From NCBI GenBank assembly GCA_050486445.1, contig JBJHDH010000003.1:53765-117764 (forward strand): a stretch of DNA of 64,000 nucleotides, given 5' to 3'. A model generated the notes under the pieces. That model did not search any database. It was not told where the DNA came from and was given only the letters and a program-made list of their open reading frames with translations. Of this stretch, positions 1 through 8,250 are shown piece by piece; positions within the stretch are counted from its first letter, which is position 1, and each line of letters begins with the position of its first letter. A program made the position numbers and the translations under genes. The stretch comes from Euryhalocaulis sp050486445 (GTDB taxonomy: Bacteria > Pseudomonadota > Alphaproteobacteria > Caulobacterales > Maricaulaceae).

Positions 1-1
1 G

Positions 2-76
2 CGCGGCCTGAAGGTCGGCACGCTGGTGGAGCGGCGCCAGGACGGCGTCAGCGCTCCCGACGCGGTCGAGGCGTAA
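2..76 (+). CDS. rpsE: 30S ribosomal protein S5, C-terminal end (partial)
   Basis: The last 24 codons of a gene that begins upstream of the window. The frame reads RGLKVGTLVERRQ and ends VEA-stop, which fits the S5 C-terminus. It sits 15 bases before rpmD, which is the universal rpsE-rpmD order in the spc operon. S5 is a 30S subunit protein that contributes to decoding accuracy. Only the tail is visible, so the call rests mostly on position. Confidence 0.85.
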   Translation, partial: RGLKVGTLVERRQDGVSAPDAVEA

Positions 77-91
77 GGAAGGAATCGGCCA

Positions 92-277
92 ATGGCTGGC
101 AAGACCCTGAAAGTGCGGCAGACCGCAAGCCCGATCCGCCGGCCCAAGGACCAGCGCGCCACGTTGCGCGGTCTGGGCCTGGACCGGATCGGCCGCGAGC
201 GCGAGCTGGAAGACACGCCTGCGGTGCGCGGCATGATTGCAAAGGTCGCCCACATGGTGGAAGTCGTCGGCGAGTAA
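92..277 (+). CDS. rpmD: 50S ribosomal protein L30
   Basis: A 61-residue protein of normal L30 length. It contains the family core, with ASPIRRPKDQRATLRGLGL near residues 12-30 and a C-terminal segment ending VAHMVEVVGE. L30 is a small 50S subunit protein. An AAGGAAGGAA purine run precedes the ATG, and the gene lies between rpsE and rplO as in the standard spc operon. Confidence 0.97.
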   Translation: MAGKTLKVRQTASPIRRPKDQRATLRGLGLDRIGRERELEDTPAVRGMIAKVAHMVEVVGE

Positions 278-354
278 CCCCATATGGGTCCCGCCGCATC
301 GTGGTTTGACAGGAGCAGGCGCAAGGCTGCGCCGAGTCTGCACTGGGGAAGAAT

Positions 355-882
355 ATGAAACTCAACGAATTGCGCGATAATCCGGGTGCGACCCATGCCC
401 GCAAACGGGTGGGCCGTGGTGTCGGCTCGGGCCTTGGCAAAACCTCGGGCAAGGGCGTGAAGGGTCAGAAGGCGCGCTCTGGCGTCGCTATCCGCGCCTT
501 CGAGGGCGGCCAGATGCCCATCGAGCGCCGGCTGCCCAAGCGCGGATTCACCAAGCCGAACCGCGCCCGCTATGCTGAAATCAATATTGGCCGGCTTCAG
601 CAATTTATCGACGCTGGAAAGCTGGATGCGGGACAGGCGCTGGACGCCGCCGCGCTGGCCGCGGCCGGAGTCATCCGCCGCACGCTGGACGGCGTGCGTC
701 TGCTGGGCGCGGGCGAGATCACCGCGAAGCTGGACATCACCGTAAGCGGGGCCTCGCAGGGCGCCATCGCGGCGGTGGAAAAGGCCGGCGGCAAGGTCAC
801 GTTGCTGCCGCCAAAGCCGGAACCCGAGAAAAAGAAGAACAAGCCCAAGGGCAAGGCCGCGGCCAAAGCCGGGAACGAATAG
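355..882 (+). CDS. rplO: 50S ribosomal protein L15
   Basis: L15 is an early-assembly protein of the large subunit. The N-terminus MKLNELRDNPGATHARKRVG and the glycine-rich GRGVGSGLGKTSGKG stretch (about residues 19-34) are family hallmarks. The protein is 175 residues, somewhat longer than the usual 145-160. The excess is a lysine/proline/alanine-rich tail after about residue 150 (PPKPEPEKKKNKPKGK), probably disordered and RNA-contacting. It lies between rpmD and secY in the canonical order. Confidence 0.97.
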   Translation: MKLNELRDNPGATHARKRVGRGVGSGLGKTSGKGVKGQKARSGVAIRAFEGGQMPIERRLPKRGFTKPNRARYAEINIGRLQQFIDAGKLDAGQALDAAALAAAGVIRRTLDGVRLLGAGEITAKLDITVSGASQGAIAAVEKAGGKVTLLPPKPEPEKKKNKPKGKAAAKAGNE

Positions 883-922
883 GCCGGGCGCCGTTCCGCC
901 CATCTGATAGACTGGAGCCGAC

Positions 923-2254
923 ATGGCGTCCGCAGCCGAACAACTTGCCGCAAACCTGAATCTCCGGGCTTTCGCCAGAGCCACGGAGCTTCAGAAGCGG
1001 CTGCTGTTCACGCTGGGCGCGCTCGTCATCTACAGGCTGGGCACCTATATCCCGCTGCCCGGCGTGGACCCTGTTGCGTTCCAGCAGGCGTTCGATCAGG
1101 TCAGCGGCGGCATTCTGGGCGTGTTCAACGCCTTTGCCGGCGGCGCCATCGAGCGGATGGCGATCTTCGCGCTCAACGTCATGCCGTACATCACCGCCTC
1201 GATCATCATGCAGATCATGACGGTGTCGATCCCCAAGCTGGAGCAGCTCAAGAAAGAGGGCGAGGCGGGGCGCAAGCAGATCAATCAATACACGCGTTAT
1301 CTTACTGTTTTTCTTGCGACTTTTCAGGCGTATTCCATCGTGGTCGGACTGGAGGCGGGCGGCCTGGTGGTCGATCCGGGCTGGTTCTACCGCATCTCCG
1401 GCGTGCTGACGCTGGTCGGCGGCACCATGTTCCTGATGTGGCTGGGCGAGCAGATCACCGCGCGCGGCGTGGGCAACGGCATCTCGCTCATCATCTTCGC
1501 CGGCATCGTCGCGGAATTCCCGCGCGCTGTGTTCCAGCTTCTGGAATCGGGCCGCACGGGCGCCATCGCGCCGCTGGCCGCGCTGGGCATTATCCTGCTG
1601 GCGCTGGTGCTGGTGTTCTTCATCGTGTTCATTGAGCGTTCGCAGCGCCGTCTGCTGATCCAGTATCCCAAGCGCCAGGTCGGCAACCGCATGTTCGGCG
1701 GCGAGACCAGCTTCCTGCCGCTGAAGCTGAACACCGCGGGCGTGATCCCGGCGATCTTCGCCGTCTCCATCCTGATGATGCCGGCCACAATCGGCGCGTT
1801 TTCGGGACAGGGAACGGGGCCGGAATGGTGGCAGACCATGCAGGCCCTGCTAGGCCACGGCCAGCCGCTCTATCTGTTCCTTTATGGCGTGCTGGTGGTG
1901 TTTTTCGCCTTTTTCTACACGTCCATTGTGTTCAACCCAGAGGACACAGCGGACAATTTGCGAAAATACGGCGGCTTCATGCCCGGAATCCGTCCGGGCA
2001 AACGCACGGCGGAATATATCGACTATGTGCTGACGCGCCTGACCACGATTGGCGCGGCCTATCTGGCCTTTGTCTGTCTGCTGCCGGAATGGCTGATCGG
2101 TCAGTATCAGATCCCGTTCTATATCGGCGGCACCTCGATCCTGATCGTGGTCTCGGTGACCATGGATACGGTGACGCAGATCCAGTCCCATCTGCTGGCC
2201 CATCAATATGAGGGGCTCATCAAGAAATCGCGGCTGCGAGGCAAACAGCGGTGA
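923..2254 (+). CDS. secY: Preprotein translocase subunit SecY
   Basis: Central channel subunit of the SecYEG translocon in the inner membrane, which moves unfolded preproteins outward and inserts membrane proteins. The 443-residue product has about ten hydrophobic segments. Recognisable stretches include YRLGTYIPLPGVDP (about 35-48), NVMPYITASIIMQ (about 90-103), GNGISLIIFAGI (about 180-191) and the cytosolic loop FNPEDTADNLRKYGGF (about 336-351). The stop codon overlaps the GTG start of adk by four bases (GTGA), which suggests translational coupling. Confidence 0.98.
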   Translation: MASAAEQLAANLNLRAFARATELQKRLLFTLGALVIYRLGTYIPLPGVDPVAFQQAFDQVSGGILGVFNAFAGGAIERMAIFALNVMPYITASIIMQIMTVSIPKLEQLKKEGEAGRKQINQYTRYLTVFLATFQAYSIVVGLEAGGLVVDPGWFYRISGVLTLVGGTMFLMWLGEQITARGVGNGISLIIFAGIVAEFPRAVFQLLESGRTGAIAPLAALGIILLALVLVFFIVFIERSQRRLLIQYPKRQVGNRMFGGETSFLPLKLNTAGVIPAIFAVSILMMPATIGAFSGQGTGPEWWQTMQALLGHGQPLYLFLYGVLVVFFAFFYTSIVFNPEDTADNLRKYGGFMPGIRPGKRTAEYIDYVLTRLTTIGAAYLAFVCLLPEWLIGQYQIPFYIGGTSILIVVSVTMDTVTQIQSHLLAHQYEGLIKKSRLRGKQR

Positions 2255-2847
2255 ACCTGATCCTGTTCGGACCTCCCGGGGCGGGCAAGGGCACCCAGGC
2301 CAAGCGTCTGGTGGCCGGGCGCGGCCTGATCCAGCTTTCCACCGGCGACATGCTGCGCGCGGCGCGCAAGAGCGGCACGGAGCTGGGCCAGAGGGTGGCC
2401 GGCATCATGGATCGCGGCGATCTGGTCTCGGACGAGATTGTGATCGCGCTGATCGACGAGCAATTGACGGTCAATGCCGGCGCGCCGGGCTTTATCTTCG
2501 ATGGCTTTCCGCGCACCGTGCCGCAGGCTGCGGCGCTGGACCAGCTGCTGGAAAGCCGGGGGCAGGGGCTGGACCTGGTGGTCAATCTCCACGTCGAGGA
2601 CGGTGAGGAGCTGGTCCGCCGGGTTCAGAAACGGGCGGCCGAAGAGGGCCGGGCGGACGACAGCGCCGAGGTGCTGCTTAACCGCCTGGCCAATTATACG
2701 GCCCAGACGGCGGAATTGCTGGCCTATTACGAATCACGCGGCCTGGTCCGCCATACGGACGGGCTGGATACGGTGGAGGGGGTGGCCGGCCAGATCGGCC
2801 AAATCCTCGATCAGGAAAAGGTAAAAGTGAAGCAGCGGGCCGGTTGA
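2251..2847 (+). CDS. adk: Adenylate kinase, short-LID type
   Basis: Catalyses ATP + AMP to 2 ADP in the cytoplasm. The P-loop GPPGAGKGT is at residues 7-15, the AMP-binding stretch STGDMLRAA near 31-39 and DGFPRT near 84-89. The 198-residue length and the brief loop after RVQKRAAEEGRADD show the short-LID form without a zinc knuckle. The start is GTG, overlapping the secY stop; this is the alphaproteobacterial secY-adk-rpsM arrangement. Confidence 0.97.
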   Translation: MNLILFGPPGAGKGTQAKRLVAGRGLIQLSTGDMLRAARKSGTELGQRVAGIMDRGDLVSDEIVIALIDEQLTVNAGAPGFIFDGFPRTVPQAAALDQLLESRGQGLDLVVNLHVEDGEELVRRVQKRAAEEGRADDSAEVLLNRLANYTAQTAELLAYYESRGLVRHTDGLDTVEGVAGQIGQILDQEKVKVKQRAG

Positions 2848-2914
2848 TTATCCGGGCCGGAAGACTATAACAGCGCGTTCCGCGAAAGGATGCGAGCCGA
2901 CGCTTTCAGGGTAA

Positions 2915-2930
2915 GGCCTGGTTTCAGGCC
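2915..2930 (+). promoter_or_regulatory. Hairpin in the adk-rpsM spacer
   Basis: The 130-base gap before rpsM contains a perfect six-base-pair hairpin (GGCCTG, loop GTTT, CAGGCC) about 47 bases upstream of the rpsM start. It has no following T run, so it does not look like an intrinsic terminator. It may be part of the rpsM leader or an RNA-processing site. Function is inferred from position only. Confidence 0.35.
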
Positions 2931-2977
2931 CCGAGGCGTTTGCTGTCCTTTGGCGGTTTTGTTTATGGAGAAGGACA

Positions 2978-3346
2978 GTGGCTCGGATCGCCGGCGTCAA
3001 CATTCCCACCAATAAGCGCGTGGTGGTCGCGCTGACCTATATTCACGGCATCGGCCAGGCCAAGGCCCGGGAAATCTGTGAAAAAGTGGGCATCCCCGTC
3101 CCGCGCAGGGTCAATGAGTTGACCGATCAGGAGGTCATCCAGATTCGGGAAACCATCGACCGCGAATATATGGTCGAGGGCGATCTGCGCCGTGAGACCG
3201 GCCAGAACATCAAGCGCCTGATGGATCTGGGCAATTATCGCGGCCTGCGGCACCGCCGGGGCCTGCCCGTGCGCGGCCAGCGCACCCACACCAATGCGCG
3301 CACCCGCAAGGGTCCGGCCAAGCCGATCGCCGGCAAGAAGAAATAA
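2978..3346 (+). CDS. rpsM: 30S ribosomal protein S13
   Basis: A 122-residue protein that binds the head of the 30S subunit and contacts the 50S subunit and tRNAs. It opens ARIAGVNIPTNKRVVVALTY and carries the C-terminal basic motif RGLRHRRGLPVRGQRTHTNA. The start is GTG, preceded by a clear GGAGAAGGA ribosome-binding site at 2968-2976. The gene follows adk and precedes rpsK, as is usual in this class. Confidence 0.97.
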   Translation: MARIAGVNIPTNKRVVVALTYIHGIGQAKAREICEKVGIPVPRRVNELTDQEVIQIRETIDREYMVEGDLRRETGQNIKRLMDLGNYRGLRHRRGLPVRGQRTHTNARTRKGPAKPIAGKKK

Positions 3347-3358
3347 GGAACAGGGCCG

Positions 3359-3748
3359 ATGGCCAAGGAAGCAACCCGCGTCAAACGCCGCGAGCGCAAG
3401 AACATCACGTCGGGCGTGGCCCATGTGAACTCGTCGTTCAACAATACGATGGTCACGATCACCGACGTTCAGGGCAACACCATCGCCTGGTCGTCCTCCG
3501 GGACGATGGGCTTCAAGGGCTCGCGCAAATCCACGCCCTATGCCGCCCAGGTGGCGGCGGAGGATGCGGGCAAGAAGGCCGCCGAGCATGGCGTCAAGAC
3601 GCTGGAGGTGAATGTCTCCGGCCCCGGCTCCGGCCGCGAATCCGCATTGCGGGCGCTGCAATCGGTCGGTTTCACGATCACCACGATCCGGGACGTGACG
3701 CCGATTCCGCATAATGGCTGCCGCCCGCCCAAGCGCCGGCGCGTCTGA
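3359..3748 (+). CDS. rpsK: 30S ribosomal protein S11
   Basis: A 129-residue protein lining the mRNA cleft of the 30S platform. It matches the family through NITSGVAHVNSSFNNTMVTI, GFKGSRKSTPYAAQ and the C-terminal PHNGCRPPKRRRV. It starts 12 bases after rpsM and precedes rpoA. Confidence 0.98.
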   Translation: MAKEATRVKRRERKNITSGVAHVNSSFNNTMVTITDVQGNTIAWSSSGTMGFKGSRKSTPYAAQVAAEDAGKKAAEHGVKTLEVNVSGPGSGRESALRALQSVGFTITTIRDVTPIPHNGCRPPKRRRV

Positions 3749-3815
3749 CGCAGCCGCGTAAACCCGATAGCGCCCCCGCTCCCCCGGCGCGCGCAAGACA
3801 AGAGGTGCGATCGTC

Positions 3816-4832
3816 GTGATCGAAAAGAACTGGCAAGACCTGATCCGTCCGATGAAGCCCGTGGTCGAACCCGGCTTCGACAAGACCCGCCATGCGCGTC
3901 TGGTCGCCGAGCCGCTGGAACGCGGCTTCGGCATGACGCTGGGCAACGCCCTGCGCCGCGTGCTGCTGTCTTCGCTGCGCGGCGCGGCCGTGACCGCGAT
4001 GCAGATTGACGGCGTGGTGCACGAGTTTTCGACCATCCCCGGCGTGCGCGAGGATGTCACCGACATCGTGCTGAACCTGAAGCAGCTTGCGCTGCGCTCT
4101 CATTCCGAAGGCGTGAAGCACCTGGTGCTGAAGGCCAAGGGTCCGGGCGCGGTCACCGCCGACTTCATCGAGGGCGTCGCCGATGTCGACATTCTCGACA
4201 AGAATCATTTCATCTGCACGCTGGATGAGGGCGCGGAAGTCCGCATGGTCCTCACCGTGCAGTCGGGCAAAGGCTATGTGCCGGCCGAACGTAACCGCCC
4301 GGAAGACGCGCCGATCGGCCTGATCGCCATCGATTCGCTCTACAGCCCGGTGAAGCGCGTCTCCTATACGGTGGAGAACACCCGCGAAGGCCAGGTGCTG
4401 GACTATGACAAGCTGACGCTGGAGGTCGAGACCAACGGCGTGGTGACGCCGGAAGACGCCGTGGCCTATGCCGCGCGCATTCTTCAGGACCAGCTTCAGG
4501 TCTTCATCAATTTCGAGGAGCCGCAACAGGCCGGCGCCGAGGATTCCAAGCCGGAGCTGGATTTCAATCCGGCCCTGCTGAAGAAGGTGGACGAGCTGGA
4601 GCTTTCGGTGCGCTCCGCCAACTGCCTGAAGAACGACAACATCGTCTATATCGGCGACCTGATCCAGAAATCGGAGGCGGAAATGCTCCGCACCCCGAAT
4701 TTCGGCCGCAAGTCGCTGAACGAGATCAAGGAAGTGCTGGCCCAGATGGGCCTGCACCTCGGTATGGAAGTGCCCGACTGGCCGCCCGACAATATTGAGG
4801 AACTGGCCAAGCGTTTCGACGATTCCGTCTAA
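3816..4832 (+). CDS. rpoA: DNA-directed RNA polymerase subunit alpha
   Basis: Alpha subunit: dimerises to nucleate core polymerase assembly, and its C-terminal domain contacts UP elements and activators. At 338 residues it has the expected two domains. The N-terminal domain includes GFGMTLGNALRRVLLSSL (about 38-55). The C-terminal domain (about 250-338) includes LSVRSANCLKNDNI and TPNFGRKSLNEIKEVL. The start is GTG, about 67 bases downstream of rpsK. Confidence 0.98.
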   Translation: MIEKNWQDLIRPMKPVVEPGFDKTRHARLVAEPLERGFGMTLGNALRRVLLSSLRGAAVTAMQIDGVVHEFSTIPGVREDVTDIVLNLKQLALRSHSEGVKHLVLKAKGPGAVTADFIEGVADVDILDKNHFICTLDEGAEVRMVLTVQSGKGYVPAERNRPEDAPIGLIAIDSLYSPVKRVSYTVENTREGQVLDYDKLTLEVETNGVVTPEDAVAYAARILQDQLQVFINFEEPQQAGAEDSKPELDFNPALLKKVDELELSVRSANCLKNDNIVYIGDLIQKSEAEMLRTPNFGRKSLNEIKEVLAQMGLHLGMEVPDWPPDNIEELAKRFDDSV

Positions 4833-4887
4833 AACAACAGCGTGACGCTCCGGGCGCGCGGCGCGGCGGGGCGAACAGGGAACGACA

Positions 4888-5313
4888 ATGCGTCACGGAC
4901 ACGGCTACCGGAAGCTCAACCGGACCCACGAGCATCGTCAAGCGATGTTCAAGAATATGGCGGCCTCGCTCATCACGCATGAGCAGATCGTCACCACGCT
5001 GCCCAAGGCGAAGGAATTGCGCCCCATCGTCGAGCGTCTGGTCACGCTCGCCAAGAAGGGCGATCTGGCCGCCCGGCGTCAGGCCGCCTCGCGCATTGGC
5101 GACGAGACGGCGACCAAGAAGCTGTTTGACACGCTCGGCCCCCGCTATGGCGAACGTCAGGGCGGCTATATCCGGGTGCTGAAGGCCGGCTTCCGCTATG
5201 GCGATAACGCGCCGATGGCGGTGATCGAGTTCGTGGACCGCGACCCAGAGGCGCGCGGCGCCGAGGATCGCGCCCGCCACGAGGCGATGCAGGACAGCGA
5301 GGACGAGGACTAG
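4888..5313 (+). CDS. rplQ: 50S ribosomal protein L17
   Basis: A 141-residue large-subunit protein with the family N-terminus MRHGHGYRKLNRTHEHR and the GGYIRVLKAGFRYGDNAPMA segment. It ends in an acidic tail (ESED-like, QDSEDED). It is the last gene of the ribosomal protein/RNA polymerase operon and is followed within 65 bases by a strong intrinsic terminator. Confidence 0.98.
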   Translation: MRHGHGYRKLNRTHEHRQAMFKNMAASLITHEQIVTTLPKAKELRPIVERLVTLAKKGDLAARRQAASRIGDETATKKLFDTLGPRYGERQGGYIRVLKAGFRYGDNAPMAVIEFVDRDPEARGAEDRARHEAMQDSEDED

Positions 5314-5373
5314 GCTCTTCGCCCGGCGTCAGCCGGCAACAGTTACGGTTCGGGGGAGGATACGGACCGGGAA

Positions 5374-5406
5374 ACGGCGGCGCTTCGGCGCTGCCGTTTT
5401 TTTTTT
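5374..5406 (+). terminator. Rho-independent terminator after rplQ
   Basis: A ten-base-pair stem (left arm 5374-5383, right arm 5388-5397, one G-T wobble) is closed by a TTCG tetraloop. It is followed directly by a run of ten T residues ending at 5406. This is a textbook intrinsic terminator for the ribosomal protein operon. Confidence 0.93.
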
Positions 5407-5483
5407 GCGCTGGCATCCTTTCCCCGCCCGCCTTTCTCGCCTGGAGCCGCGCCACTAGACTGTGCGCCGCAAGGGAAACGCCA

Positions 5484-6050
5484 ATGGCCAAGCAGTTCGA
5501 CGCGATCGGGGACGACCACCGCGCCTTCATCGAACGGCAGAAGGTGTTCTTCGTCGGCACCGCCGCGCCCACGGGCCGCGTCAATGTCTCGCCCAAGGGG
5601 CTGGATTGTCTGCGCGTGCTGGGACCCAACCGTGTCGCCTGGCTGGACCTGACCGGCAGCGGTAGCGAGACTTCCGCGCATGTCACGGCCTGTGATGACG
5701 GGCGGCTGACGCTGATGTTCTGCGCCTTTGATGGGCCGCCGCTGATCTTGCGTCTCTATGGCCGGGCGACGCTGCACCGCGTCAGCGCGCCGGCGTTCGA
5801 GGAATTGCTGCCCCGTTTCGGCGGCCTTCCGGGCGGGCGCCAGATCGTGGACCTGGATGTCGGTATGGTGCAGACCTCCTGCGGCTTCGGCGTGCCGTTC
5901 ATGGATTTCCGGGAGGAGCGTCCGGCCCTGCGTAAGTTCGCCGAGAAGAACACACCGGAGCAGCTCGCCGTCTTCCGGCGTGAGCGCAGCCCGGCCAGCA
6001 TCGACGGTTTTCCGACAGGGTGGGAGGAGAAGATCGAGGCCGCCGAATAG
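5484..6050 (+). CDS. Pyridoxamine 5'-phosphate oxidase family flavin-binding protein
   Basis: A 188-residue protein of the FMN-binding split-barrel family. Motifs typical of the group are FFVGTAAPTGRVNVSPKGLD (about 22-41), followed by a strand ending AWLDLTGSGSET and later VQTSCGFGVPFMDF. Family members bind flavin or related cofactors and several are uncharacterised oxidoreductases; true PdxH is more conserved than this. A GGGAA ribosome site precedes the ATG. It lies alone between the rplQ terminator and an acetyltransferase gene. Substrate unknown. Confidence 0.8.
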   Translation: MAKQFDAIGDDHRAFIERQKVFFVGTAAPTGRVNVSPKGLDCLRVLGPNRVAWLDLTGSGSETSAHVTACDDGRLTLMFCAFDGPPLILRLYGRATLHRVSAPAFEELLPRFGGLPGGRQIVDLDVGMVQTSCGFGVPFMDFREERPALRKFAEKNTPEQLAVFRRERSPASIDGFPTGWEEKIEAAE

Positions 6051-6074
6051 GCGTATCGCTCGGGGAGGGGAGAC

Positions 6075-6656
6075 ATGACCATCACGCTGCGCATCGCGGC
6101 GCCGGAGGATGGGGCGGCCTGCGCCGCAATCTACGCCCCCTGGGTGGCGGAGACGGCGATCAGCTTTGAGACTGAGCCGCCTTCGGCGGCGGAGATGACC
6201 CGGCGCATCGAAAAGACGCTGCCTGCCTATCCCTGGCTGATCGCGGAGGCGGAGGACGGCGTTGTCGGTTACGCCTATGCCGGGCGGTTCGCGGAGCGCG
6301 CAGCCTATCGCTGGGCGGTGGAGGCGTCGGTCTATGTCGCGCGCGAGCGCCATCGCGCCGGGACGGGGCGGGCGCTTTACGGGGCGCTGCTCGCGCTGCT
6401 GAAGGCGCAGGGGTTCGAGACCGTGTGGGGCGGCGCGACGCTGCCCAATCCGGCCAGCGCCGGGCTGCACGAGGCCCTCGGCTTCCGGCCTGCCGGCATA
6501 TATCGCCGCATCGGCCATAAATTCGGCCAGTGGCATGATGTCGGCTGGTGGGGGCTGGAGCTGGGCGGGGCCGGAAATCCACCGGCGGAGCCTGTCTCCT
6601 TCGCCCGGTTACGCGAACAGAAGGGCTGGGATGCGCCGCTGACGGGCGCGCCGTAA
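6075..6656 (+). CDS. GNAT N-acetyltransferase of the phosphinothricin/methionine-sulfone acetyltransferase type
   Basis: A 193-residue GNAT enzyme. The N-terminal LRIAAPEDGAACAAIYAPWV, the acetyl-CoA site region ERHRAGTGRALYGALL (about 95-110) and the C-terminal NPASAGLHEALGFRPAGIY followed by HDVGWWGLEL are characteristic of the Pat/MnaT subgroup. That subgroup acetylates amino groups of glutamate-like or methionine-derivative toxic analogues. A strong GGGGAGGGGAGA ribosome site precedes the ATG. The exact substrate cannot be read from sequence. Confidence 0.82.
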   Translation: MTITLRIAAPEDGAACAAIYAPWVAETAISFETEPPSAAEMTRRIEKTLPAYPWLIAEAEDGVVGYAYAGRFAERAAYRWAVEASVYVARERHRAGTGRALYGALLALLKAQGFETVWGGATLPNPASAGLHEALGFRPAGIYRRIGHKFGQWHDVGWWGLELGGAGNPPAEPVSFARLREQKGWDAPLTGAP

Positions 6657-6771
6657 TTCCGCCGTCAGCTTGCGTTCATCTGGAACGGGCCTAGCTATAG
6701 GCCCCAGCGACAGGTCAGGTTACAGGCTCGCGGACAGCCGCGGGACATCCAGCAGACGGGAGACGCACGCA

Positions 6772-8184
6772 ATGCCGAGACGCCCCTTCACCGCGACGTT
6801 CGCTTCTTTCGCCGTCGCTCTGGTTGCCTTCGCCGTTCCGGCCGGGGCGCAGGATGCGGTGCGCGCGGCGCCGGAAAACCAGGCGCAGGTGCAATTATCT
6901 TTCGCGCCGGTGGTGCGCCAGACGGCGCCCGCGGTGGTGAATGTCTATGCCCAGCGCGTGGTGCGCACCCAGGCCATGCCGTCGATTTTTGATTACTTTT
7001 TCGGCGGACGGCTTGCTCCGCAGATGGGCGAGCGGGTGGAGCGGTCGCTGGGTTCCGGCGTGATTGTCGATTCCAGCGGCATTATCGTCACCAACAACCA
7101 TGTTGTTTCCGGCGCGCAGGAGCTGCGGATCGTGCTGAACGACCGGCGCGAATTCGACGCCGAACTGGTGCTGGCCGATCCGCGCACCGATCTGGCCGTG
7201 CTGCGCGTCAACGCCAGCGGCCTGCCCGCGCTGGACTATGGCCGTTCGTCGGACCTGGAGGTCGGCGATCTGGTGCTGGCCATCGGCAATCCGTTCGGCG
7301 TGGGACAGTCGGTCAGCTCCGGGATTGTCTCGGCGCTGGCGCGCACCGATGTCGGAATCACCGACTACAGCTTCTTCATCCAGACCGACGCGGCGGTGAA
7401 TCCCGGCAATTCCGGCGGCGCGCTGGTGGATCTGCGCGGCCGGCTGGTGGGCGTGAACACCGCGATCTTCTCCCGCACCGGCGACAATACCGGCATCGGC
7501 TTCGCCATTCCGTCCGAACTGGTGCAGCGCGTGGTGGAAAGCGCGGTGGAGGGCGCCGAAACGGTGATCCGGCCATGGCTGGGCGCGCGCGTGCAGCCGG
7601 TGACGCCGGAACTGGCCGCCTCAATGGGGCTGGAACTGCCGCAGGGCGCGCTGGTCAGCGAAGTCCATGCGGACGGCCCGGCCGAGCGCGCCGGGCTCAG
7701 TGTCGGCGACGTCATCACACGGGTGGACGGGCTCGCGGTGAACGACCTGAACGGCGTTCGTTTTGTGCTGGCCACGCACAGGATCGGCGCGACGGTTCCG
7801 GCGACGGTGCTGCGCGACGGCCAGCCGCGGGAGATACGTTTGCCGGTGACGGCGCCGCCGGAAACTCCCGCGCGGGATGAACGCCGCATCGCCGGGCGCA
7901 ACCCGCTTCAGGGCGCCACCATCGCCAATCTCTCGCCCGCCTTTGCTGATGAGATCGGGCTCGATCCGCTGGAAACCGGCGTCATCATCACCGATGTGGC
8001 GCGCGGTTCGGCGGCCGCCTATTTCGGCCTGCGCGCGGGCGACAAGCTCATTCAGCTTGGCGATGACCGAATCCAAAGTTCGAGTCAGACCGACGATTTG
8101 CTGCGCGAGAATGAAGGGTCGGCGAGCTGGCCGCTCGCCATTCAGCGCGGCGAACAGGTCTATCGCGAGGTGTTCCGGCTGTAG
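6772..8184 (+). CDS. Periplasmic serine endoprotease, DegP/HtrA family
   Basis: Envelope stress protease and chaperone. I chose the ATG at 6772, not an in-frame start 34 codons upstream, because it begins a clean signal peptide (hydrophobic core about 9-22, cleavage after AGA). The catalytic triad is visible: His110 in NNHVVSGAQ, Asp140 in DPRTDLAVLR and Ser214 in NPGNSGGALVD. Two PDZ-like regions follow (about 260-345 and 380-470). The 470-residue length is normal. rplQ-degP-rarA proximity is common in alphaproteobacteria. Confidence 0.93.
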   Translation: MPRRPFTATFASFAVALVAFAVPAGAQDAVRAAPENQAQVQLSFAPVVRQTAPAVVNVYAQRVVRTQAMPSIFDYFFGGRLAPQMGERVERSLGSGVIVDSSGIIVTNNHVVSGAQELRIVLNDRREFDAELVLADPRTDLAVLRVNASGLPALDYGRSSDLEVGDLVLAIGNPFGVGQSVSSGIVSALARTDVGITDYSFFIQTDAAVNPGNSGGALVDLRGRLVGVNTAIFSRTGDNTGIGFAIPSELVQRVVESAVEGAETVIRPWLGARVQPVTPELAASMGLELPQGALVSEVHADGPAERAGLSVGDVITRVDGLAVNDLNGVRFVLATHRIGATVPATVLRDGQPREIRLPVTAPPETPARDERRIAGRNPLQGATIANLSPAFADEIGLDPLETGVIITDVARGSAAAYFGLRAGDKLIQLGDDRIQSSSQTDDLLRENEGSASWPLAIQRGEQVYREVFRL

Positions 8185-8250
8185 GGGGTTCTTCTCCCGG
8201 GATTGCAAAATTCCGGCGCGGGCGGGACCGCTCTCCGGTAAGCTGCGGCC